Positions 43,117-51,058 of a DNA stretch of 64,000 nucleotides are shown here, in pieces. Positions within the stretch are counted from its first letter, which is position 1; every line of letters starts with the position of its first letter. The translations under genes were made by a program, and so were the position numbers. This DNA is from DATLGB01 sp964242305 (GTDB lineage Bacteria; Actinomycetota; Thermoleophilia; Solirubrobacterales; Solirubrobacteraceae), in contig CAXTBB010000008.1 of NCBI GenBank assembly GCA_964242305.1, positions 62,001-126,000 on the forward strand, given 5' to 3'. Below the pieces are notes generated by a model. The model did not search any database. It was given only the letters and a program-made list of their open reading frames with translations, and was not told the origin of the DNA.

Positions 43117-43920
43117 GTGACGTCGTCTAGAGGCCGAAGGCCGGCCAGACGAAATCTGTTCCTCTTCGAGCAGATGGTCCGGCGCGAGCTGCGGGCCAAG
43201 TACAAGGGCTCCGCGCTCGGGGTGGTCTGGTACCTGGTCAATCCGCTGGTGCTGATGGCCGTCTACGCGGTCATGTTCCGCTATCTGCTGCGGGCGGTGA
43301 CGATCCCCGACTACCCCGTCTTCCTGTTCGTGGGCCTGATCGTGTGGACGTTCTTCTCCCAGTCGCTGCTGGCCGGGGCGACGTCGCTGGTCGACCAGGC
43401 GTCGCTGGTGAGCAAGGTCCGCTTCCCGCGAGAGACGGTGCCCGCGGCGGTCGTCTCCGTCCAGCTGGTCCCGTTCCTGGCGCTGCTGGTGATCGCGGTG
43501 CCGGTGTCGCTCATCGTGCGGGACTCGCTTGATGTCGCGCTGCTGCTGCTGGTGCCGCTCGTCGCCTGCCTGTACGCGTTCGCGCTGGGGTTGGCACTGG
43601 TCGTCAGCGTCGCCCACGCCTACTTCCGCGACGTCCAGCCGGTGCTCGGCGCCGCGCTGCTGCCGTGGTTCTTCGTCACCCCGATCTTCTTCCGCGTGTC
43701 CGACCTGCCCGGGCTGGACGGGCACCCGACCGTCGAGTGGCTGCTGACCTGGGCCAACCCGGTGGCCCCGTTCATCGAGGCGGTGCGCTCGATCCTCTAC
43801 GACGGGACGGCGCCGTCGCCCTCCATCCTCGCCTACGTCGCGGTGGCGACCGTCGTCGCCCTGGCCGGGGGTCGCGCCGTCTTCCACCGCGGCGAGCGCG
43901 AGCTGGCGGTGGTCCTGTGA
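43117..43920 (+). CDS. wzm: ABC-2-type polysaccharide exporter, permease (Wzm-like)
   Basis: A 267-residue membrane protein with six segments. The N-terminal cytoplasmic helix has LFEQMVRRELRAKYKGSALG, which is characteristic of O-antigen/teichoic acid exporters of the Wzm/TagG/RfbA type. Later segments include LLPWFFVTPIFFRVSDLPG and ANPVAPFIEAVRSILYDG, which match the family. It pairs with the ATPase that follows in a GTGA overlap. The GTG at 43117 is used; an ATG at 43174 would remove the basic N-terminus. Confidence 0.92.
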   Translation: MTSSRGRRPARRNLFLFEQMVRRELRAKYKGSALGVVWYLVNPLVLMAVYAVMFRYLLRAVTIPDYPVFLFVGLIVWTFFSQSLLAGATSLVDQASLVSKVRFPRETVPAAVVSVQLVPFLALLVIAVPVSLIVRDSLDVALLLLVPLVACLYAFALGLALVVSVAHAYFRDVQPVLGAALLPWFFVTPIFFRVSDLPGLDGHPTVEWLLTWANPVAPFIEAVRSILYDGTAPSPSILAYVAVATVVALAGGRAVFHRGERELAVVL

Positions 43921-45080
43921 CCGTCCCCGGCGAGGTCGTGCTGGAGGACGCCTGGCGCGCGTTCGCGATCGGCGACCGGCGCCGCACGCTCAAGGAGCTT
44001 GTCACCCGGCGGGCGGTCGCCGCCGACTCCGTCCAGGCGCTCGCCGGCGTCGACCTGCGGGTGGGGCCGGGCGAGACGGTCGGCATCGTCGGCCGCAACG
44101 GCGCCGGCAAGACGTCGACGCTGCGCGTGCTGGCCGGGATCGTCCCCCTGCAGCGGGGACGGGCGGCCTGCGGCGGGCGGGTGGCCACGCTGATCGAGCT
44201 CGGCGCCGGCTTCGGGCGCGAGTTCACCGGCCGCGAGAACATCCTTTTGAACGGCGCGCTCAACGGCCTCGGCAAGCGCGACATCGAGGAGCGCCTCGAC
44301 GACATCGTCGCCTTCTCCGAGCTCGGCCACTTCGTCGACGTGCCGGTGAAGACCTACTCGAGCGGCATGCTCGTCCGGCTCGGCTTCGCCATCGCTGCGC
44401 ACCTCGACGCCGACGTCATGCTCATCGACGAGGTGCTGGCCGTCGGCGACGAGGCGTTCCAGCGCAAGTGCCTGCGCCGCATCAACGAGCGCATCCTGGC
44501 GGGCTCCACGCTCGTGCTCGTCTCCCACGCGCCGGCGGCCATCGAGCGGACCTGCTCGCGCGTCGTTGTCCTCGACGCCGGCCGCGTCGTCTACGACGGC
44601 CCGACCGCGGAGGGCCTGCTGCACTACCACGAGCTGCTCGGGGCCGGGGAGGACCGCGTCCAGCGCCTGCCGGCCGCCGACCGCACCGTGTTCGTCGAGG
44701 AGGTGACGCTGCTCGACGGCGACGGCCGCCCGCGCACGATCTTCGCTCCGGGCGAGCCGCTGCGCATCCAGCTCGACATCGGCGTGAGACGGCCCGCCCA
44801 CCCAGCCGTCCCTACCCGGATCGCCTTCGAGCTGCGCCGCCACACCGGTGAGCCGGTCTTCGCCACCGGCCACGAGGTCGATCTGCGCGAGTCGGCGCGC
44901 CTCACCTTCGAGATCCCCGCCCTGCATCTGCTCGGCGGGGACTACGACCTCGTCGTGGCCGCGCAGCAGGACGACGGCATCGACCGGCTCGTCGGGCTGT
45001 CGGTCGCCGCCACGCCGGACGTCGAGGGCGTCGCCGACCTGCGCGGGACGTGGTCGCTGGACAGCGCGGTGCGGGCGTGA
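43917..45080 (+). CDS. wzt: ABC polysaccharide exporter ATPase with C-terminal binding domain (Wzt-like)
   Basis: A 387-residue ATPase: Walker A GRNGAGKTS near residues 60-68, signature YSSGML near 147, Walker B DVMLIDEVLAVGD near 165-177 and the H-loop VSHAP near 202. The last ~140 residues form a beta-sandwich-like domain (VFVEEVTLLDGDGRPRTIF, LRIQLDIGVRRP, LLGGDYDLVVAAQQDDG) of the Wzt type, which binds the capped end of the glycan and selects it for export. That domain implies a terminal modification, perhaps by the methyltransferase or oxygenase genes nearby. Start is GTG in a 4-nt overlap with the permease. Confidence 0.92.
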   Translation: MTVPGEVVLEDAWRAFAIGDRRRTLKELVTRRAVAADSVQALAGVDLRVGPGETVGIVGRNGAGKTSTLRVLAGIVPLQRGRAACGGRVATLIELGAGFGREFTGRENILLNGALNGLGKRDIEERLDDIVAFSELGHFVDVPVKTYSSGMLVRLGFAIAAHLDADVMLIDEVLAVGDEAFQRKCLRRINERILAGSTLVLVSHAPAAIERTCSRVVVLDAGRVVYDGPTAEGLLHYHELLGAGEDRVQRLPAADRTVFVEEVTLLDGDGRPRTIFAPGEPLRIQLDIGVRRPAHPAVPTRIAFELRRHTGEPVFATGHEVDLRESARLTFEIPALHLLGGDYDLVVAAQQDDGIDRLVGLSVAATPDVEGVADLRGTWSLDSAVRA

Positions 45081-45409
45081 CGCCGGAGGAGGCGCTGGCC
45101 GCCGCCCGGGCCGCGGCCCAGCCCTACGACGAAGGCCCGGTGTCCCTCGACGCGTCCCCCGTCACGCGCATGCAGACCGACAAGCTCGTCGAGTGGTCGG
45201 TCATCCGGCCCGAGCTCGACCGCGTCTACTCGACGCGCAGGCTGGGCGCCCCGATCACCTTCGCCAAGCGGCTGCTCATCCGCGCGCTGCGCCAGTACGT
45301 CGGCGAGGCGATCGCGCAGGAGACGCGCTACAACGCGCTCGCCACCGCGCACATCCTCAACCTCGAGGACCGGGTGCGCGAGCTCGAAGACCGACTCGCA
45401 GACCAGTGA
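45077..45409 (+). CDS. Small helical/coiled-coil protein in the exporter operon
   Basis: A 110-residue soluble protein. The first 40 residues are mixed (YDEGPVSLDASPVTRMQTDK), the middle has VYSTRRLGAPITFAKRLLIR, and the end is a strong predicted coiled coil (AHILNLEDRVRELEDRLADQ). Similar stretches, from memory, occur at the N-terminus of glycan-locus methyltransferases and transferases, so it could be a free-standing scaffold module. It lies between the exporter ATPase and a GT4 gene with GTGA overlaps on both sides. I do not recognise a defined domain. Confidence 0.75.
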   Translation: MTPEEALAAARAAAQPYDEGPVSLDASPVTRMQTDKLVEWSVIRPELDRVYSTRRLGAPITFAKRLLIRALRQYVGEAIAQETRYNALATAHILNLEDRVRELEDRLADQ

Positions 45410-46404
45410 ACGTCGACCAGCTGCTGTGCGCCGCCGGTCCCGTGGACGCGGTCACCAACCAGGCGCTCGCGTGGCGCCGGCAGTTCACCGCCTGGGGCTG
45501 GGGCGGCGCCGACTACGCCGAGGTGCTCGCGCCCGGCATGGGCGTCCACGACGTCAAGCCGCTCAAGGCCTACCGCCCCCGCGAGCGCACCCTCGTCCAC
45601 TACTCCGGCTTCGCCCCCGAGCTGGAGAAGCGCGTCGGCGACCCCTTCATGCTCCTGTCGCACAACGTCACCCCGCCCCGGTACTTCTGGGAGCTCGAGC
45701 CGGGCGAGGCGGTCAACTGCGCGCTCGCCCCCCAGCAGCTGGCCGCCCTCGCCGCCCGCGCGAAGGTCGTCGCCGGCGTCAGCGCCTACAACGTCGCCGA
45801 CTTCCCGAACGCGGCCGTCGTCCCCATCCTCTTCAACAACCTAAAGGGGTCAGGTCCCGGCATCGGACACGGCCCCCCCACAGTCCTGTTCGTCGGCCGC
45901 CTGGCGCCCCACAAGCGGCAGGATCTGGTGGTTCGGGCGTTCGCGCTGTACCGCAAGCGGCACGCGCCGGATGCGCGGCTGGTGCTGGTCGGCGTTCCCA
46001 TCTCCCCCGACTACGACGCCCGGTTGCGCCGGCTCGCGGACGAGCTCGCGCCCGGCGCGGTGACGTTCGCGTCCGGCATCCCGACCGCCGAGCTGCACGA
46101 CCACTACCGCAGCGCGACCGCGTTCCTGTGCCTGTCCGAGCACGAGGGCTTCTGCATCCCGCTGCTGGAGGCGATGTCCTTCGGGGTGCCGGTCATCGCC
46201 CGCGCCGTGGGTGGGATCCCCGAGGTCCTCGGGGACGCCGGGGTGCTGCTCGAGGAGGGCGACGACCTCCCCGTCGTGGCCGAGCTGCTGCGCCTGGCGC
46301 CGGAGCTGCGGGACACGCTGCGCCCTCGGGCCGAGGCGCGCCTCGAGCACTACGCTGCCGACCGCGTGGCGACCCTCATGCGTGACCATCTGACGAGCCT
46401 GTGA
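45406..46404 (+). CDS. Glycosyltransferase family 4 with an in-frame repeat insertion
   Basis: A 332-residue GT4 enzyme: VDAVTNQALAWRRQFTAWGW, YSGFAPELEKRVG, LLSHNVTPPRYFWEL, TVLFVGRLAPHKRQDLVVRA, and LSEHEGFCIPLLEAMSFGVPVI (E-x7-E). Between PILFNN and GPPTVLFVG lies LKGSGPGIGH, which is a read-through of the 31-nt repeat at 45840-45870. This is the hinge between the two GT-B domains, so the insert could be tolerated as a loop. Start GTG overlaps the preceding stop; the next gene overlaps by 4 nt. Confidence 0.88.
   Translation: MNVDQLLCAAGPVDAVTNQALAWRRQFTAWGWGGADYAEVLAPGMGVHDVKPLKAYRPRERTLVHYSGFAPELEKRVGDPFMLLSHNVTPPRYFWELEPGEAVNCALAPQQLAALAARAKVVAGVSAYNVADFPNAAVVPILFNNLKGSGPGIGHGPPTVLFVGRLAPHKRQDLVVRAFALYRKRHAPDARLVLVGVPISPDYDARLRRLADELAPGAVTFASGIPTAELHDHYRSATAFLCLSEHEGFCIPLLEAMSFGVPVIARAVGGIPEVLGDAGVLLEEGDDLPVVAELLRLAPELRDTLRPRAEARLEHYAADRVATLMRDHLTSL
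45840..45870 (+). repeat. 31-nt interspersed repeat inside a glycosyltransferase gene
   Basis: Identical in sequence and orientation to copy 1 at 24026-24056. Read in the gene's frame it codes LKGSGPGIGH with no stop. The equivalent region of other GT4 proteins in this window (for example 42309-41314) has no such block, so it looks like an insertion of about 30 nt. Confidence 0.8.
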
Positions 46405-47312
46405 TCTCGCAGAATCGGGACAGCACCGACGGAGTCGGTCGCACCGCGAGGCGGTTGATCGCCCGCACGGGCTTCAACCGCGGCTTCGTCGTGCGGCGCC
46501 TGGTCCGCCTCGGCCACCCGAGGCTGCGCGACCTGTGGCTGGCCCAGCCGTGGTGGTTCCGGCCGCTGGCGCGGTGGTTGTCGAAGGGCTCGCTGACCGT
46601 CCCGATGGGGCTCGGCGGGGGCCTCCAGCTCGACCTGCGAGGCATCCCGCTGTCGCACGCGCACATCGGCTCGCTCGCCTTCGGCAACCTCGAGCAGTCC
46701 GTCCAGGAGGCGATGCTCCGCCACCTCGGCCGGGGCGGCGTCTTCTACGACATCGGGGCCAACGTCGGCTTCTTCGCCCTGCTGGCCGGCCACTTGAGCG
46801 GCTACGGCGTCGGCCACGCCTACGCCTTCGAGCCGACGCCCGACAACGCCGACGAGATCCGCCGCAACGTCGTCCTCAACGGTCTGCCGAACGTCACCGT
46901 GATCGAGACGGCGGTCGGCGCGGAGAAGGGCGTGGGCCGGCTGCAGGTGGTCGACGACCAGTCGTGGTCGAAGCTGATGGAGACCGGCGAGCACCCGTTC
47001 ACCGAGGCGGTCATGGACATCGACGTCGTCGCCATCGACGACCTCGTCGCCAGCGGCGAGATCAAGCCGCCCACCGTCGTCAAGATCGATGTCGAGGGCT
47101 TCGAGCTGCCGGTGTTGGAGGGGATGCGCGCGACGCTCGCCGAGCACCGCCCGGTGGTCATCTGCGAGCTCCACGACACCCACGTCGAGTTCGCGGCGTT
47201 CATGCGCGGCGCCGGCTACCGGCTCGTCAACCTGGAAGGACCGGACGCGATCGAGACGGCCGGCGCGTCCGCCCACGCGCTGGCGCTGCCGCCTGACCAC
47301 CCCGGGGACTAG
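46401..47312 (+). CDS. FkbM-family SAM-dependent methyltransferase
   Basis: A 303-residue methyltransferase: YDIGANVGFFALLAGHLSG (SAM motif I), AYAFEPTPDNADEIRRNVVL and VVKIDVEGFELPVLEGMRAT, the FkbM hallmark. Members methylate hydroxyl groups of sugars or polyketides. It closes the exporter operon and could provide the chain cap read by the Wzt-like domain. The start is a GTG in a GTGA overlap. The N-terminal ~60 residues are basic and may help membrane association. Confidence 0.9.
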   Translation: MISQNRDSTDGVGRTARRLIARTGFNRGFVVRRLVRLGHPRLRDLWLAQPWWFRPLARWLSKGSLTVPMGLGGGLQLDLRGIPLSHAHIGSLAFGNLEQSVQEAMLRHLGRGGVFYDIGANVGFFALLAGHLSGYGVGHAYAFEPTPDNADEIRRNVVLNGLPNVTVIETAVGAEKGVGRLQVVDDQSWSKLMETGEHPFTEAVMDIDVVAIDDLVASGEIKPPTVVKIDVEGFELPVLEGMRATLAEHRPVVICELHDTHVEFAAFMRGAGYRLVNLEGPDAIETAGASAHALALPPDHPGD

Positions 47313-47344
47313 GGCGCCGCGTCTGCGCCGCTTAGCTGGACCTC

Positions 47345-48253
47345 ATGCCTACCGCAGTGAGATACACCAGCTTCGGCGACATCGACGTCCTGACCGTCGA
47401 GGACGTACCCCGTCCGGAGCCCGGCGAGGGCGAGGTCCTGGTGGCCGTGCGCGCCGCCGGCATCAACCCCGGCGAGGCGACGATCCGCGCCGGCGTGTTC
47501 GCCGAGCAGTGGCCGTCGACCTTCCCGTCGGGCCAGGGCAGCGACCTCGCCGGCGTCGTCGTGGAGGGCGCCGGCGACTGGGCGCCGGGTGACGAGGTCA
47601 TCGGCTGGGTGGAGACGCGCTCGAGCCAGGCGGAGCTGGCCGTCGTCCCCACCGACCAGCTCGTCGCCAAGCCCGCGAGCGTCAGCTGGGAGGTGGGCGG
47701 CGCCCTGCACGTGGCCGGTGCGACGGCGTGGGCGGGGACGCGGGCGCTGGACCCCAAGCCCGGCGAGGTCGTCGCCGTCTCCGGCGCGGCCGGCGGCGTC
47801 GGCTCGCTGGCGATCCAGCTGCTCGCCGAGCGCGGCGCACGGGTCATCGGCATCGCCTCCGAGGCCAACCACGACTGGCTGCGCGAGCACGGCGCAGAGC
47901 CGATCGCCTACGGGGATGGGCTGGCCGAGCGCCTGCCCGCGCTGGACGCCTTCTTCGACACCTTCGGCGGCGGCTACGTCGACCTCGCGCTGCGGCTCGG
48001 CGTCCCCACCGAGCGCATCAACACGATCATCGACTTCGCCGCCGTCCAGGAACACGGCGTCAAGACCGAGGGCAACGCCGAGGGGGCCAACGTCGCCGAC
48101 ACGACCGCGCTGGTCGAGCGGCTCGCCGACGGTCGCCTCGAGCTGGAGATCGCGGCGACCTACCCGCTCGCCGACGTCCGCGACGCCTACCGCGAGCTCG
48201 AGCGCCGCCACACGCGCGGCAAGATCGTGCTCATCCCACCGCACGCTGGGTGA
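47345..48253 (+). CDS. NADP-dependent quinone oxidoreductase-like MDR protein
   Basis: A 302-residue medium-chain dehydrogenase/reductase: VRYTSFGDIDVLTVEDVPRP, QGSDLAGVVVEGAGDWAPGD and VSGAAGGVGSLAIQLLAERG (NADP-binding AxxGxxG-type loop). The Zn-binding residues of alcohol dehydrogenases are absent, so it is in the quinone oxidoreductase/zinc-free group. It is a metabolic gene on the edge of the glycan locus and is likely unrelated to it. A TTAGCTG motif lies just before the ATG (47333-47338). The last 23 bp overlap the convergent membrane-protein gene. Confidence 0.88.
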   Translation: MPTAVRYTSFGDIDVLTVEDVPRPEPGEGEVLVAVRAAGINPGEATIRAGVFAEQWPSTFPSGQGSDLAGVVVEGAGDWAPGDEVIGWVETRSSQAELAVVPTDQLVAKPASVSWEVGGALHVAGATAWAGTRALDPKPGEVVAVSGAAGGVGSLAIQLLAERGARVIGIASEANHDWLREHGAEPIAYGDGLAERLPALDAFFDTFGGGYVDLALRLGVPTERINTIIDFAAVQEHGVKTEGNAEGANVADTTALVERLADGRLELEIAATYPLADVRDAYRELERRHTRGKIVLIPPHAG

Positions 48254-50147
48254 CGCGCGACTTCTGGACAGAGGAGCAGCGGTCGCGGCCGGGCGTGGCC
48301 GGGTTCAGGCGGTAGAGGTCGTAGCCGTCGTTGTGGCGCAGCGGCGGGCCGATCGCGTCCGCCGGCCGCGGGAAGCCGTAGGCGACGACGGCGTAGTCGG
48401 CCTTGCGCGACTGGACGACGTGCGGGTAGTCGGTGGCCAGCAGCGGGTGCGCCGAGCAGGTGCGCCGGGCGGCCAGGAAGTAGTTGCCCCACAGCTGCTG
48501 GCCGCCCGACATGTCGAGCCGGACGGACGCGTCGCGCGGCAGGGCCGCCGCCCAGCCGGCCAGCGCCACCGTCGGCTTGCCGAGCTGGCGGCCGGTTGCC
48601 TTGAGTTCCTCGTTGGCGGCGGTCGCGGTGGCGACGGCGAACGCGGCCAGCAGCACGGGCCCGGCGCGCCGGAAGCGACCCAGGTGCACCGCCGCGATGA
48701 CCAGCAGCAATGGCGCGATGAAGGCGAGGATCTTGAAGTTGAAGTAGTAGCCGTACTCCCGCTGGCGGAACGACCCGGCGAAGTACAGCCCCAGCGCGAG
48801 CACGAGCCCCAGCCCCACGTAGACCGCCCGCGGTTGATGGCGGCGCAGCTCGCGGAAGGCGAGCACCACGATCCCGACCATCAGGAACCGGAACACCGCG
48901 TGGTTGGGCAGGTTGATGAAGTACGTCATCGGGATGAACGCGCGCAGGTCGGCGGCCCAGTTGATGAGCGTGTGGTTGGGGTCCAGAACCACCTTCGACG
49001 CCGCGTTGACCTTCTCGCTGACCCCGTTGACCGGGACGAGCAGGACGAGGACCGCGGGGACCATCCAGATCAGCGACTTCGGACCACGCCACAGGTTGCG
49101 GACGCGCGGCACGGGCAGGCCCTCGCGGATCCGGCGCCGGCGCTCGCGCCACAGGAACACGACCAGCGGCATCGCCGCGATCGGCAGCGCCAGCGGGTAG
49201 GCGAACGCGCACACGGCCAGGAAGATGGCCAGCAGCGCGGCCGTGCGGCGGCGGTCGCCGGGCGGCTCTCCCGGCCGCACGAGCCACCAGGCCAGCACCA
49301 GCGCGAACGGCATCGCCATGTAGCCCCAGGTCTGGTTGAAGTAGGGGTTCAGCCCGGTGTGCAGGACCATCCGGTCGGCGCCCGCGAAGCCCATCGCACA
49401 GGCCGACACCCCGACCCCGGCGCCGAGCAGGTCGCGGGCGACGAGGTACATCCCGATCGCCGCCAGCGCGAGCAGCACGGCGGCGAGCGGGACCAGCGTC
49501 TCCCACGTCTCCAGCCCCGCGAGTCGCGCCACGCCGCCGAACGCGTAGTAGATCGGGTACTTGGACTTCCACAGCAGCGGCATGCGATCGATCGGCAGCG
49601 ACGGGTCGGTCGACGTCGGGTAGGCGTGCTGGAGGAAGTTCGCGCTGCCGGCCGCCATGTGCGCGTCCGAGCCCGTCCCGGTCACCGTCGCGAAGTGCAG
49701 CTCCATCACCATCGGCGCCACCGCCAGCCCGACGATCATCACCGCCAGGAAGGCCGGCCACCCCACCGCGCGCCGTTGCGAACGAGGGAACTGTCCCCGC
49801 ATTCGCGCGGAGACGACGAGCCCGGCGACGAGGACGACGACCAGCGAGACGGGAAACGGAACCGCGGCGAAGCCGAGCACCATCAGCGCCAGGCCGCTGA
49901 CGCAGGCGCCCGCGGGCAGCACCCACAGGAGCTCGTGGCGGCGCAGCGACGCGGGCAGCAGCAGCCGGGTGACGCCGAAGCCGCACGCCCCGAACAGGAC
50001 GAGCGCGGCGAGCAGGGCGCGCAGCGTGTCCGGGATCGCGTTGACGATGTCGTGGCGCGGCTCGAGCACCAGGCCCCACGCCGTGGCCAGCGCCCAGACC
50101 GTGATGGCGACACCGGCCCACCACGGTCGCGGTCGCAGGGCAGCCAT
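48231..50147 (-). CDS. GT-C-like integral membrane glycosyltransferase (ArnT/GT39-like)
   Basis: A 638-residue protein with about twelve to thirteen membrane segments and a long C-terminal soluble part (LPRDASVRLDMSGGQQLWGN, YPHVVQSRKADYAVVAYGFP). The first external loop holds GTGSDAHMAAGSANFLQHAYP, in the place where GT-C enzymes have their catalytic Asp/Glu, and KSKYPIYYAFGGVARLAG follows. It probably transfers a sugar from a polyprenyl-phosphate donor on the outer membrane face, possibly as a side branch. Residues around MRGQFPRSQRR come from a short palindrome (49778-49806). The start overlaps the preceding stop by 1 nt. Confidence 0.75.
   Translation of the reverse strand: MAALRPRPWWAGVAITVWALATAWGLVLEPRHDIVNAIPDTLRALLAALVLFGACGFGVTRLLLPASLRRHELLWVLPAGACVSGLALMVLGFAAVPFPVSLVVVLVAGLVVSARMRGQFPRSQRRAVGWPAFLAVMIVGLAVAPMVMELHFATVTGTGSDAHMAAGSANFLQHAYPTSTDPSLPIDRMPLLWKSKYPIYYAFGGVARLAGLETWETLVPLAAVLLALAAIGMYLVARDLLGAGVGVSACAMGFAGADRMVLHTGLNPYFNQTWGYMAMPFALVLAWWLVRPGEPPGDRRRTAALLAIFLAVCAFAYPLALPIAAMPLVVFLWRERRRRIREGLPVPRVRNLWRGPKSLIWMVPAVLVLLVPVNGVSEKVNAASKVVLDPNHTLINWAADLRAFIPMTYFINLPNHAVFRFLMVGIVVLAFRELRRHQPRAVYVGLGLVLALGLYFAGSFRQREYGYYFNFKILAFIAPLLLVIAAVHLGRFRRAGPVLLAAFAVATATAANEELKATGRQLGKPTVALAGWAAALPRDASVRLDMSGGQQLWGNYFLAARRTCSAHPLLATDYPHVVQSRKADYAVVAYGFPRPADAIGPPLRHNDGYDLYRLNPATPGRDRCSSVQKSRVTQRAVG
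49778..49806. repeat. 29-nt imperfect palindrome in the GT-C-like gene
   Basis: Two 14-nt arms (GCGAACGAGGGAAC and GTCCCCGCATTCGC) flank a single T and pair at 11 of 14 positions. It has the same 29-nt size and GGGAC/GTCCC core style as the element at 50287-50315. The gene stays in frame across it. Confidence 0.55.
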
Positions 50148-51058
50148 CAGAGGAGCAGCGTACGAGCGCGCACGGACCCCTTGGCGAGCGCCACCACCTC
50201 GGCGGAGTCCACCAGCAGGTGCCCCGGCAGCGACCGCACCAGGCTCACCGACGACGGGTGCTCACCCCGGTGCGCCAGCGCCCAGATGGAAAAAAGGGAC
50301 AGTCCCTTTTTTCCAAGGGCGGTCGCGAGGAGGGCGAGCAGGAGGGCCTCGTGGGCGCGCTTCCAGAAGATGCGGTGGTGGAAGTGCGCGCGCAGGCCGG
50401 GGTGGCGGCGGACGAGGCGGACGGCCGTGCCCCAGCGGTCCGCGTCGCGCGCGAGGCCGCGCCAGCCGAGCTCGGTGACGGCGTGCCAGACCAGGGCGTC
50501 CGGCGCGAAGCGCACCGTCGCGCCCGCCTCGACGGCCCGCCAGCCGAGGTCCGTGTCCTCCCCCGCGACGCGGTCGAAGGACTCGTCGAAGCCGCCGACC
50601 GCCTCGAGCACCGCGCGCGGGTAGAGCACGTTGGCGGTGTGGAAGAAGGGCGTCTGCGTGTCCACGATCACCGTGCGCGCGAACGGCCCGACCCGGTGCG
50701 CCTCCTCCGGCAGCGGCCCGACCCGGCCCTGTACGACGACGCCGGGCGCCGCGGCGACCGAGAGCGCGTCGAGCCAGCCCGGCGCGGGCAGGCAGTCGTC
50801 GTCCGTGAACGCGATGGAGTCAGCCCCGCTCGCCTCCCGCCAGCCGGCGTTGCGCGCCGCCGCCGGGCCGCGGTTGGGCTCCAGGCGCACGCAGCGCACC
50901 CCGGCGCGCTCGATGACGGCGCGCACCTCCGGCGTCGCCCCGTTGGCGACCACGATCACGTCCTCGCCAGCGAGGGCACGGAGCAGCGCGCGGAGGCGGT
51001 CCGGCCGGTTGACCGCGGCGACGACGACGCTCGGCCGCGCCGCGCGGGGGGCGCTCAG
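50147..51058 (-). CDS. Glycosyltransferase family 2 with CTG start
   Basis: A 303-residue GT-A enzyme: PSVVVAAVNRPDRLRALLRA, VANGATPEVRAVIERAGVRC, LEPNRGPAAARNAGWREASG, FTDDDCLPAPGWLD (DDD metal site) and AGEDTDLGWRAVEAGA. There is no ATG, GTG or TTG before the first conserved strand except far inside the upstream gene, where a start would give a 145-nt overlap. CTG at 51058 forms a CTGA overlap with the upstream stop, copying the 4-nt overlaps elsewhere, so I take it as the start. A palindrome at 50287-50315 encodes GKKGLSLFS near the end. Confidence 0.8.
   Translation of the reverse strand: MSAPRAARPSVVVAAVNRPDRLRALLRALAGEDVIVVANGATPEVRAVIERAGVRCVRLEPNRGPAAARNAGWREASGADSIAFTDDDCLPAPGWLDALSVAAAPGVVVQGRVGPLPEEAHRVGPFARTVIVDTQTPFFHTANVLYPRAVLEAVGGFDESFDRVAGEDTDLGWRAVEAGATVRFAPDALVWHAVTELGWRGLARDADRWGTAVRLVRRHPGLRAHFHHRIFWKRAHEALLLALLATALGKKGLSLFSIWALAHRGEHPSSVSLVRSLPGHLLVDSAEVVALAKGSVRARTLLL
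50287..50315. repeat. Perfect 29-nt palindrome in a GT2 gene
   Basis: Fourteen-nt arms (TGGAAAAAAGGGAC and GTCCCTTTTTTCCA) around a single A pair perfectly. The two A/T runs stand out in this GC-rich DNA. It is translated in frame on the minus strand as GKKGLSLFS with no stop. Confidence 0.85.

Noticed and set aside
45840..45870. LKGSGPGIGH as a glycine-rich nucleotide-binding loop of the glycosyltransferase
   Set aside because: The DNA is identical to an intergenic repeat elsewhere in the window, so the motif is a by-product of the insertion.
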